Positions 55,333 through 64,000 of a stretch of DNA of 64,000 bases are shown one piece after another. Each line of letters starts with the position of its first letter. The stretch's first letter is position 1. Source of the DNA: Aquilaria yunnanensis (Eukaryota > Streptophyta > Magnoliopsida > Malvales > Thymelaeaceae). Location: positions 76,984,501 through 77,048,500 of the forward strand of contig CM077593.1 in the NCBI GenBank assembly GCA_039654915.1. Direction: 5' to 3'. The notes under the pieces were generated by a model. The model searched no databases. It saw only the letters and a program-made list of their open reading frames with translations, and had not been told where the DNA came from. A program made the translations under genes and the position numbers.

Positions 55333-56844
55333 TGACATAGCCCCTTGTGGGCTACCCAGGTAGCCTATGGGAACCTGTCCCACAATAGTCACAATCGGCT
55401 AATTGATTACATGCACACTAGTTAAAACCTTTGTGCTTCTAGTTAATTAATCCTACTATGCAATCATGCATGAGTATGTGCTTTGACTTGAATGGTGAAA
55501 CAAGTATGAAAAAGATGAAACATTGCCATGGCATTTCATTAAAATCAAACATCAAAACTGTCAAAGCATACAAAGCATTCATGTGGTTAATTACACATAA
55601 TCAATCATGTGTGAACATCCAAGCAAAAGCAAACTATGCTCACACCCAAGAGCGACTCTAGAGTAGACTGCTTATACATGAACATTGGAGGCAAACTAGT
55701 GTATGAGAACTATACACTGAACAATACTACGGAGATCCATAACTAAGCTTCCACCTTAAAGCAACTCCTGATGGCAAGCTCTAAAGCTTTTCCTTGGGGT
55801 TCACTAGTCTTTACCGGCCAAATAGATGACTATAGTTAGTACCATAACTTAACCAACAAACAAACCATAAACTAGAATCATAAAGATTCAAATAAGCCAT
55901 ATATCTACTTGTGAGCTTAGCTCGACAACCATCAATGATTGTCGGCTTTACAGATCCAAAATCTGCACAACAAAAGCTATGGGAGTGAGAATCAAAGATT
56001 CTCAGTAAGGGATCCTTCAACTTCAAAGAAAAATATTGAGGACATAGACATATATATAATATATGAAGTCTACTGCACACTTGTAGTCTGAGGGCTAACA
56101 TATGCACATATATTTGAGTCCCTTGGGACCCCTCCTCTTCCTAGTCTTCTCACAGGCTTCACTCCATGCCTAACGAGTTCTGGCCCCTAACTTGGTCCTA
56201 GTAAATCTTAGCTTACGGACATAGTAACTCTACCCTTCCCTTGGTTGTTGTGCAAGTGAACATGGTGGATGCACCTCACTTGAGTTCCAAGGAAGTCACT
56301 AGGTGTATAAGCCTCCACATAGTGCCTCAACTCCTTAGACTTGCATAGGTCACTTGTGTACTATGCTTCCACCTCCAAACCTTGCCAAAATTGCACTAGG
56401 TTCTCACTTGTGCCTCAAGTAATCTTGCCTAGGCTACAAGTGCACTAAACCTTCACTCAAGGCATATACCTATCCACCATTCCTAGGTTCCCCCTGGTGG
56501 AGTGGTAATGGTCATGGTTCGACTCATAAATTCTAGGTTCCCTTGGACCCTCCAAGGTGCATTAAGGTTTCCAAATTAGGACCTCAAATCCCAAATTTGA
56601 ACTAGGCTCCGGATGGTACTAAACCTTTCACCTAACTAATGGTGCTTTAAGGTGGCCAAGTATCCGCTCACTTTGAGTGAAAGCACCATTAAACCTGGCC
56701 TAAATCATGCTTGGGAAAAGCATGAAAAAGATATCCATTCCTCTTAGCTTCATGTAGAAACTTGAATCGCCGCAATCGTACACTCGAACGAAAAGTTATG
56801 GTAGAAACAGTATAGCATGTCAATGCTGTCGAGTGCTGGCACCT

Positions 56845-56910
56845 ACCCAGGACCCCATTTGGAATCCAAGGAAAAGCACTTTTCCTTGGATTCCAAATGC
56901 GGTCCTGGGT
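56845..56910. repeat. 32-bp near-perfect inverted repeat with 2-base loop
   Basis: Left arm 56,845-56,876 and right arm 56,879-56,910 are reverse complements except one base, loop CA. The arms end in AAGGAAAAG / CTTTTCCTT. A flanking GGTGCTACA/CTGGCACC pairing may extend the stem imperfectly. It lies in the solo D LTR. Confidence 0.92.
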
Positions 56911-57015
56911 GCTACAACCCTACATGGTGCCTAAGTTCCAGGGACATGAGCCCTCCTGGCGCTACAGCCCCATGTGGAGCCTAAGCACCAAGGCCCTGTG
57001 TCCTGAATCCGAGAA
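56911..57015. repeat. Imperfect tandem duplication, about 50 bp unit
   Basis: GCTACAACCCTACATGGTGCC is followed about 50 bp later by GCTACAGCCCCATGTGGAGCC (first 20 of each shown by their keys CTACA..CC..CATG.GG.GCC), both followed by TAAG-type sequence. It is directly next to the inverted repeat. Confidence 0.6.
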
Positions 57016-58023
57016 GAAAGATCTTAAACCGCTTTGGAGGCCTCCATGCCCTGCCAAACCTCCATGGAACAACTTCAAGTTATTCCAACCTACAAACCAC
57101 ATACACTAGGCCACAATGCATCATTTTCCTCAAGCTCTTGGTGCCCTATAACACTATAGTAAGCTTGAATTTGTCACAAGTCCACCATATGCACCACCAT
57201 CCACCAATCACTACCATTCATAAAACTACTTGGATTCTACCACAACCAAGCTATGAATGGCATGAAACAAGCATGAAATCATAAATCCCTTACCTTAATT
57301 AACCTTGAATTAGCTCACTCAAGCAACCATAAACCAAGAACTTCAACTCCAAAGGTTTTACTTAGGTTTCCTAGGTTCCAAAGCAATACAAGGTTCATGG
57401 CACTATATTCAAGCAATCCAAGCAAAACCCAAGCTTCAATTAACTCAAGAAACATGAAAACAATATGGGCAAGAGGTTACCTCATGCACACAAGCCTGCC
57501 TAAGCCAAAAAAATGCCACCAAGCTCCAAGACTAAGAAAACAAGTGCAAAGCAAGCATTCCTTCACTTGGGTACCAAGAAAGCATTTCAATTTTATCTAG
57601 AAATCATGGGTTTTTAAAGATTTGAGGAGATGAAGGGAAGAAGAGAGAGCTACAAATTTTGCAGCCATTCCTTCAAATAAGTTTAATAACCAACAAACAA
57701 CCTCATCCCTAAACTTTTATAAGTTTTGCAAATTTACCCCACCTTGAAATAATAACTAGGTAAATAAAACTTTGGCAAACCTTACTAACTTAGGCTTTAG
57801 GTTTTAAAAACATCATTTTTACTCCCAATATATGTCCCGACACTCTGAGGCAGAAAATTACCATTTTGCCCCCGGGCAAACCTAGTGCCATAAACCACTT
57901 AGAACCAGCTAACCCGTCAATAACATACTTGATTTTGCTAATTCACATTTAATTAAGCTATTTAAGCTAGGGATTTATGAACTTGCCTCGCTCACCGAAC
58001 ATTCCACTAGGAGGGCTATAACA

Positions 58024-58559
58024 CATAAGGTGTACCAACTTGGTAAGTTTATCGACCACCACCCATAGTGAGTCATGTTGGCTCCCAGTATATGGTAACC
58101 CAACTAGTATTTCCATCGTAATGGATCGCTATTTCCTCTCCGATCGTGGTAAACTTTAGAAAGTACTCGTAAGGTTCTGATGCTCGGCTTTTACTATGTG
58201 GTATGTCAAACACTTAGTGACATGTTCAGGAACAATCTTTTTTAGTATCGGTCACCAAAAGTGTGTCCTCAAGTCATGGTACTTCTTGCTAACATCAGGA
58301 TGAATATTTAGCCTAATACTACATGCCTTCTATAAGACCTGTTGCCTAAAACCTTCCACATTTCGCACATAGAGTCAATCCTCATAGTGCAGTATTCCAT
58401 CCCTGTACTATAACTCTTTTGTCATGGCACCAAGCTTCTCTTCATTCAAAATTTTTCTTAACAATAGATCTTTATTTTGACCTTCTTTGACCTTAGCCAG
58501 CCAGGCTGACTAAATCTCCAAAGTGTAGGCTAAGGACCTTTCTCAGTCTTACCAAAGCT
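58024..58559 (-). pseudogene. INT: Element D integrase, N-terminal zinc-binding part and start of core
   Basis: On the minus strand: an HYEDXLYVRN-like segment, then IRLNIHPDVSKKYHDLRTHFW (read with two stops nearby) and a Cys of HVTKCLTY, which together are the HHCC zinc-binding region, then ITMEILVGLPYTGSQHDSLW and VVVDKLTKLVHL, the first catalytic block of the core (first Asp changed to Glu in MEILVGL, where MDFVVGL is normal). At 58,024 the solo LTR begins, and the frame resumes at 55,332. Confidence 0.82.
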
Positions 58560-58872
58560 TGTGTAAAGCCAAAAAATAATCCCTCAGTGTTCCTCCCTAG
58601 GAGCTTATAGCCTAGTCCTTAGATAGGACTACTCCCTCAAACTTTTGACTGAGCGCATCAACTATCACGTTTCCCCTGCTAGAGCAATACTCAATCGAAC
58701 AATCAAAGTCTTTTATGTGCTCAATCTATCATTGTTGCTTCATGTTTAGCTCCTTTTGAGCAAACAAGTATTTCAGACTCTTATGGTTAGCAAAAATTCA
58801 AAATGATCTCCCCATCAAGTAGTGCCTCCAAAGCTTGAGTACGACGACTACCACCATTAGCTTACGGTCATG

Positions 58873-59156
58873 AACTGGGTAGTTTAACTCATTAGGCCTT
58901 AGCTATCTCGAGCCATGTGCGATCACCCAATTTTCCTGCATCAACACATATCCTAAACAAAAGCCTAATGCAGCTATATACATTGTAAAGGCCCAATTCA
59001 AGTTTGGCAAGATGAACTGGGTAGTTTAACTCATTAGGCCTTAGCTATCTTGAGCCATATGTGATCACCCAGTTTTCCTGCATCAACACACATCCCAAAC
59101 AAAAGCCTGATGCATCTATATACACTGTAAAGGCCCAACGAGGTCATCAACCTCTT
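58873..59156. repeat. Tandem duplication, 142 bp unit, within RNase H
   Basis: AACTGGGTAGTTTAACTCATT starts at 58,873 and again at 59,015 (key bases AACTGGGTAG...CATTAGG). The copies agree over CGAGCCAT/TGAGCCAT and CAAAAGCCT and differ at about one base in twelve. Confidence 0.9.
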
Positions 59157-59229
59157 CTACACATCCCAAACAAAAGCCTGATGCATCTATACACACTGTA
59201 AAGGCCCAATGTGGTCATCAACCTCTTCT
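59088..59229. repeat. Tandem duplication, 71 bp unit, overlapping the 142-bp duplication
   Basis: ACACATCCCAAACAAAAGCC starts at 59,088 and again at 59,159; both units end in GTCATCAACCTCTTCT. Only four or so differences between them, so this step is the younger of the two. Confidence 0.92.
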
Positions 59230-59269
59230 TTAGCCTCATGTAAACATCCTTACACTTTGGCGCCTAGTC

Positions 59270-60150
59270 AAACTTTGGAGCTTTCTTGGTCAAGGCTGTC
59301 ACCGGTGCCGCTATCATAGAGAATTTCTCTATGAACCTTGTATAGTAAAATGCCGAGCCCAAAAGGATCTATATCTCTATAACTGTAGTTGGCTTCTTTT
59401 ACTCGACTACTGCCAGAACCTTCTCAAGGTCAACCGATAAGCCTTGAGCACTTTTGATGTGTCCCAAAACCTATATCCTTTTCAAGCAAAATTCACACTT
59501 AGAAAACTTTGTATAGCCCTGATTGTCCTTCAGCCCTTTCAAACCTGTCCTAAGGCTCTCCTCATGCTCCAAGGCAGACTATAAGTACACCAAGATATCA
59601 TCTATAAAGACATTAACAAACTGATCTAAGAATAGTCTAAAGATCATATTCATGGCATCCATGAATACTGTCCGGGCGTTGGTCAAACTGAACAACTTAA
59701 TGGTATACTCGTAGTGCCCGTATCTTATCCTGAAGGTGGTCTTTGGGATATCTTCCGCCTTAACTTTGATCTAGAAGTATCCAGGCCAGAGGTCAATCCT
59801 GGAAACAATTTCACTCCCCTCAATCTATTAAACAAATTATCAAGCCTAGAAAGTGGATACTTATTCTTGACTATTACTACATTCAAGTTTCTGTAGCCGA
59901 TGCACAGTCTCAAAGTCCTGTCTTTCTTCTTCACAAACAACACTAGGGCTCCCCAGGGTGATAAACTAAGCCTTATAAAGCCATTATCTAGCAGCTCTTC
60001 CAACTGCTTTTTTAGCTCATCCATTTTAGGAGTTGACATTCGAAAGGGAGGTATTAAAATCGGTTCTACTCTAAGTTGGAAGTAAATGGAAAACTCAGTA
60101 TTTTCCTTGGGTGGTAACCTAGGCAATTCCACTAGGAACACCTTGGGAAC
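59270..60150 (-). pseudogene. RT: Element D reverse transcriptase relic
   Basis: On the minus strand: [60 protein letters not shown] (usual RLCVDYR; Asp to Gly), a frameshift in the [11 protein letters not shown] segment (catalytic Asp of KIDLRSGY block shifted), then [28 protein letters not shown] with both catalytic Asp present, VLGHIKSAQGLSVD and an FIEKFSMIAAP segment. Open for 210 codons at 60,357-59,725, then broken by several stops. Confidence 0.9.
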
Positions 60151-60249
60151 TTGATTGGTTGTGGGAATTTCCTTCAGTTCCTCTTTTATGGCCACCCTAT
60201 TCAAAGCATAGAAATCCTCTTTATCACCTATGGGGATGGAATCCATGAG

Positions 60250-60690
60250 TCTAAGGTGCAAACTCTTCGCACTCGTCGGTAACCCTTCAGTGCATGTCAT
60301 TTTAGCTCCTTGAGCATCTGTAATGTCGACTAAGTGACTAGCACAATCAATTTGCACCTTGTTCTTACTTAGCTAATCAATTCCCAACACTAGGTCATAA
60401 GACTTCAGGTCTAAAAATTATAACTCACAAGCAAAGTCATGGTTTCTTAACTACAATGGGTGCCTAGTAGCCAACCCATTGGTCACAATAAAACTCCTCC
60501 TGTAGTTCTAATGAGTTTCAACTCATTAGAGATATCATGCCACAATTTCAATCTATATACCGAGGCAGAAAATATCACAAAAAGAGTAACACCAATATTA
60601 AATATTACTCTAATACTACCATTCTGAAATGTAAAGTTACCTCGAATCGCAGTTGACTCTTTGGTCACTTGACTAGCCAAGGTGAAGACC
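60250..60690 (-). pseudogene. pro: Element D protease, catalytic Asp lost
   Basis: On the minus strand the active-site block reads RVIFNIGVTLFVIF near 60,600-60,560, where VLFDSGATHSFIS is usual, so the catalytic Asp is Asn. The rest up to RT is broken by many stops, but an open stretch before the RT ([19 protein letters not shown]) belongs to the spacer. It would have cut Gag-Pol. Confidence 0.75.
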
Positions 60691-60729
60691 CTCAGCTGAA
60701 TTGTTGCTACAGCTACACCAAGTTGATTT

Positions 60730-61960
60730 CCTATGGCAAGGGGTGTAGGGGGCGGATTTCTAGGTAAACCCAACAAGGGTTGAGCCTGTGGGCATTCCCT
60801 TTCCCAATGACCACTTTGACCGCAAATATGTGTTCCCAACGTGTATGGCTTGGGGCCATCAAATGTCTTACACATGGGGCACAAGCCTTCTTTCTTCCTT
60901 TTGGCCAGCCATTAAGTCTCATCCACCTTTCCTACCGTTGGACACTTTTTGGTAGTCTTTCCTAAGTTGGATGGCCTAGCCTCAACCTTTTTTCTCTAAG
61001 TACTTGAGTCTTCAAACTCCTTCTTTAGAGCTAATGGCTTTCGAACCATTTGGTGATATCTCCAAATGTCCACTATCGTCATGTATCTTTGAGGCACAAA
61101 CTTAAAGCCTTGGAGGAATTTCTTGGCCTTGAGCTCATCATTTCTAACCATGCATAAAGCATACTGAATGAGCAACTTATAGTGCTGCTAATACTCTCAA
61201 ACAAAGATTTTTCCTTGGGTGAGATTTTCAAAACTGAATCCTCCTTTGCTCTTGAGTCACCTCCCTGATATACTATTCTCATGATTTTTTTTCGAAGTTT
61301 GACCATGTCAAGACCTTTGTCTTGTGCTCCAGTCACTTCCCATTACTCTTCTTTAGCATTTATAAAAGATCATCCCACCATAAGCTAGCCTTCCCTCTAA
61401 AAAAGAAAGGTACTAAGGCCATTCTCTATTTGGACTTGCAACCTCCACAAGTGAAGAGACGATTTATCCTATTCAACCAATCTTCCTCTATAGTGGGGTT
61501 GCCTAACCCATTTAAACTCGGTGGGTCAATCGTCTTAAATTTCTCAAGTAATTTTATCTAATGTGGTGTTTCTCCCCTCCTTGGTGCCTTCATAACTTCC
61601 TACTCCTTCTCATGCTCATAAGCATGGTCTTGCCTCTAATGAGGCCTAGCCATGTTCCAGTGGTTAGCATGCCTCTCTTGACCTTGAGGTGGGTCATTCC
61701 CTTGGTCATTTCCTTCCTGAGCAACTCCTTCATTTTCTTCGTATGAAAATAACTCCTTTAGAATGGTGGTCATGCCTCGTGATACCTACACCATAGTTTT
61801 AGTTATGCCTTGAAGCACCCTGGATATCTCATCCAACCTTGCCATAACCAGATCACTAAAAATCTTATCAGGGTCCCTAGCTCCTTTAGCAACTCCTGAC
61901 CTAGTGTCAACAATAGCAACCTGCAACCAAAGAACATTCCATAGATGTTAGCTAGTACTA
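60730..61960 (-). pseudogene. gag: Element D gag with damaged zinc knuckle
   Basis: On the minus strand an N-terminal part with VMARLDEISRVLQGITKT and a hydrophilic linker is followed by the gag core, damaged but visible as ALCMVRNDELKAKKFLQGFK and RYMTIVDIWRYHQMV, ALKKEFED. The CCHC knuckle at about 60,825-60,785 reads THICGQSGHWERECP, in which the first Cys is Thr; a preceding CPMCKTFDG is conserved in chromovirus gags. Several stops and frameshifts. It starts about 80 bases inside the PBS. Confidence 0.82.
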
Positions 61961-62024
61961 AGTATCCTAGCACATGAACTTTAAACTAAATCTCAGTTCC
62001 CATCCTCCAATGTCTATGAACCTA

Positions 62025-62036
62025 GCTTTGTAACCA
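62025..62036 (-). other. Primer binding site of element D (tRNA-Met type, degenerate)
   Basis: The minus strand reads TGGTTACAAAGC, compared with TGGTATCAGAGC, and lies a few bases inside the LTR end at 62,040. Confidence 0.65.
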
Positions 62037-62039
62037 AAC

Positions 62040-64000
62040 AGACACAGCTGTCCATGGCCTTGCCTAGCAAACCTGTGAGAACAGATCTCACTATGGTTGT
62101 AATTGGCTAGTTATTTATGTGCACCAAATTAAAACTTTGTGTCACTAGTGAATTAACCTGGAAATGCAAGTATGCATGCAAATTTGCTTTGACCAGAGTA
62201 AACAAAAATCTATAAAACATTCATATTTGTCTAGGCATTTTTTCATGAAAATTAGAGTTCAAATAGCCAAACTATATAAATCCATCATTTATGTCATTAT
62301 AACTACACATAAAAACCATGTGAGGGCATTCAACAAAAGAAGACTAATACTTCTCACCCAAGAGCAACAATAGAGTCTTTTGCTCTATCCATAAAGAAAT
62401 GATGTAACTAGTGCATATAATATACACAAGGCTTTCCTACTAAGATCTTTCCATCTAACTCCCACCTTTGATGAAATTCCGGCGGTGAGCCCAAACAAGT
62501 CCTCCACAGGCTCTACTAGCCACTGCTGTGAAGAAGAGCCATAGTTAGTAAGAAACCTTAACAAACATGCAAACATAAAAACTAGAATCATAAGGATTTT
62601 CATAACATTGTACCTACAACAAAAGACTACCATAACAACCCTTAGTGGTTATTGGGTTCAACAACATTAGAATCTGCACAACATAAGATAAGGGGGTAAG
62701 AATTTGTAATCTCAACAAAGGATCTTAACCTGCATGGAAAAATACTAAAGACAACACATATATAATCATACGTAATCTGCTATGAGCTCATACAGCATGA
62801 GCTAGAACTATGCCCATATGATTCAATTTATTGGGACTTGTCCTTTAACTAGTCTTAAACTACAAGTTAAAGCCTTATCTATTAGCAAGCATTGCTTACT
62901 AGCCTAACCAATAAAATTCATCACTAGTTGAATCTCTGTTATGTTGTATAAGGGTATTATGGTTAGACTTGAGTTCAATAGGTTCCAAAGAACCCACTTG
63001 AGCGCACTAAGGTTTCATATTAGCACCTTAAATCCTAAGACTTAACTAGGTCACCAGTGGTCACTAAACCTTTCACTCGTATCCTAGCACTCACTGCAAT
63101 TAAACAGTTCACTAACACGATGACCCAATTCACACCACACCACTTGATATAAATTCTAGCACATTATGAGGCTCTTGGATGCACCAAGGTGGTTCTTACT
63201 GCCCTTTATCCTAGAGCTTCCTAAGGTACCCCATAGCTTCTATTGTAGCCTCTTATTTGAGCTAGAAAGGCCTTAGTCAAAATAGGTGTCAAAGCTGCAT
63301 CATCAAAACCCAAAGATGCGTTTTTAATTAGAGGTCTTAAGAGTGCTTGTCCTGACAATACCAAAGCTACTTCCTCAAAGTTAGGAGATGCATCTGTAGA
63401 GCTCAACCTACATCTTCATAAGCCAAGGACGCATCTCTGACTGGGCATAGAATATTACTAATTCTGCGAGCCCAAAGCTGCGTTCTTAAGTGCTGGGGAT
63501 GCATCTTTAGGGTCTCCGAGCCCTCTATGAGCCCAAAGCCACATCTTTTACTTCTCATGGGCACATCCTTGACTGGGAATACCCATTTTACTGATTTTTA
63601 AAAAGCCTAAAGTTATGTCCTTGACATGCCAAAGATGCATCTCTCACAGACTTAGGCTAGGTGTTGGCTCTAATTGCTCTAGGTTGTGTACAAGCTCTCC
63701 ATGCCACTTACCAACATTAGGGACCTTACCCAATGGCCAAAACTTGTAAGCACACAATCATTGGGCCATAATAGGCTCTTGGAACCAAGTCCCTTGTGCT
63801 CATAAACCTCACAAAAGCCATTAAACAAACACAAGTCCACCATAACTCCATTACCCTCTAATCAATGCCATTGTTAATTCTACTTGTTTCCACCAATCAA
63901 ACACACTCAAATAACATTAATTGAACATGGAACCTTAAATCCCTTACCTTAATTTTAAGTAACAGGCATGGATCAAGCAATTCTTCATCAAGAACATGGT
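62040..64000 (-). repeat. 5' LTR of element D, running off the window
   Basis: It matches the 3' LTR at 52,478-54,362 from 62,790 onward, with the motif array at 63,270-63,660, and matches the interior of the solo D LTR (for example ACCCAAGAGCAACAATAGAGT at 62,357 against ACCCAAGAGCGACTCTAGAGT). From the solo copy the full LTR should be about 2.7 kb, so about 0.7 kb is missing from view. The small open frames at 62,164 and 62,385 are not called. Confidence 0.85.
63270..63660. repeat. Degenerate short-motif array in D LTR (5' copy)
   Basis: Same motif run as at 53,000-53,340: variants such as GATGCGTTTTTAA, GGACGCATCTCTGAC, GGATGCATCTTTAGG and GATGCATCTCTCAC about every 25-40 bases. Confidence 0.7.

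Larger units (their letters stand above)
55333..58023 (-). repeat. Solo LTR of the D family inside element D
   Basis: On the minus strand it starts TGTTATAGCCCTCCTAGTG at 58,023 and ends near GGGCTATGTCA at 55,333, 2,691 bp. It is related to, but a clearly different subfamily from, the LTRs of the element it sits in (it lacks the GATGCGTC array and has a GCTACAGCCC-type module). The integrase frame of element D continues on both sides. The open frames at 55,811-56,107 and 56,897-57,109 are not conserved in related LTRs. Confidence 0.85.
58560..59269 (-). pseudogene. RNaseH: Element D RNase H with nested tandem duplications
   Basis: On the minus strand: [70 protein letters not shown] and NVIVDALSQKFEG. 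DLEL has become DRKL and TDHKSL has become ANHKSL, so two catalytic positions are changed. The start of the domain is repeated by a 142-bp and a 71-bp tandem duplication (58,873-59,229), so the GYVLMQ-type segment occurs in more than one copy, which no working gene would keep. Confidence 0.85.
52478..64000 (-). mobile_element. Element D: Tekay/Del-type chromovirus on the minus strand
   Basis: From right to left: 5' LTR (62,040 to beyond the window), PBS 62,025-62,036, gag, protease, RT, RNase H, integrase with GPY module and chromodomain-like tail, PPT, 3' LTR (54,362 to 52,478, truncated). A solo LTR of the same family (55,333-58,023) splits the integrase. Gene order, PBS and C-terminal module match element C, but the LTRs are a different family. 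Confidence 0.87.

Noticed and set aside
1..64000. Bacterial-type systems (operons, CRISPR, prophage, toxin-antitoxin)
   Set aside because: No spaced identical repeats, no dense coding and only plant retrotransposon relics; the sequence is clearly nuclear plant DNA.

Overview
The window is nuclear DNA of a flowering plant, probably a eudicot (inferred from AT-rich intergenic sequence and the retrotransposon lineages present). It is almost entirely old LTR retrotransposons inserted into one another. No intact host gene, rRNA, tRNA or CRISPR array was recognised. Every coding remnant I can name is a broken gag or pol piece, except one antisense, spliced-looking accessory ORF inside element B. 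Labels A-D and F below are mine.

Region 1-35,630 is a nest. Two D-family LTRs (32,024-33,900 and 33,901-35,630) lie outermost. Element A, an Ogre/Tat-like Ty3/gypsy element on the minus strand (442-32,023), abuts and truncates them. A keeps a gag remnant, a degenerate PBS, a PPT and two tandem-repeat blocks, but has no visible pol. Its 3' LTR is cut by a Tat-type LTR at 1-441. Its gag is split by a solo Ty1/copia LTR (F1, 6,164-7,593). Its 5' LTR is split by element B (Tat lineage, plus strand, 9,785-30,708), which carries gag, protease, RT, RNase H, a second archaeal-type RNase H and integrase. B's integrase is split by solo copia LTR F2 (15,931-17,347). Just after B's pol sits element C (Tekay/Del-type chromovirus, 17,475-27,328), whose RT/RNase H junction is split by solo copia LTR F3 (23,142-24,555). 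Between C and B's 3' LTR lies a roughly 2.3-kb antisense ORF with three candidate introns whose phases all agree.

Region 35,631-37,449 looks like low-copy DNA and may hold a promoter, 5' UTR exon and start of intron 1 of a host gene on the minus strand. It is followed by B2 (37,450-39,984), a 5'-end fragment of a B relative. B2 is cut in its protease by the copia element F4 (minus; LTR 39,985-41,324 plus a 3' pol fragment to about 41,950).

Region 41,951-52,477 is AT-rich and mostly unannotatable. It holds a 161-bp tandem triplication, a small element with about 350-bp direct terminal repeats, a 287-bp tandem duplication and one exon-like open segment.

Region 52,478-64,000 is element D (Tekay/Del-type chromovirus, minus): 3' LTR, integrase, RNase H, RT, protease, gag, PBS and a 5' LTR running off the window. 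Its integrase is split by a solo LTR of its own family (55,333-58,023).

The coding parts work only as relics. Target-site duplications and reading-frame continuity across insertions give the order of events: D-family LTRs, then A, then B, then C, with copia F copies inserting late into several of them.
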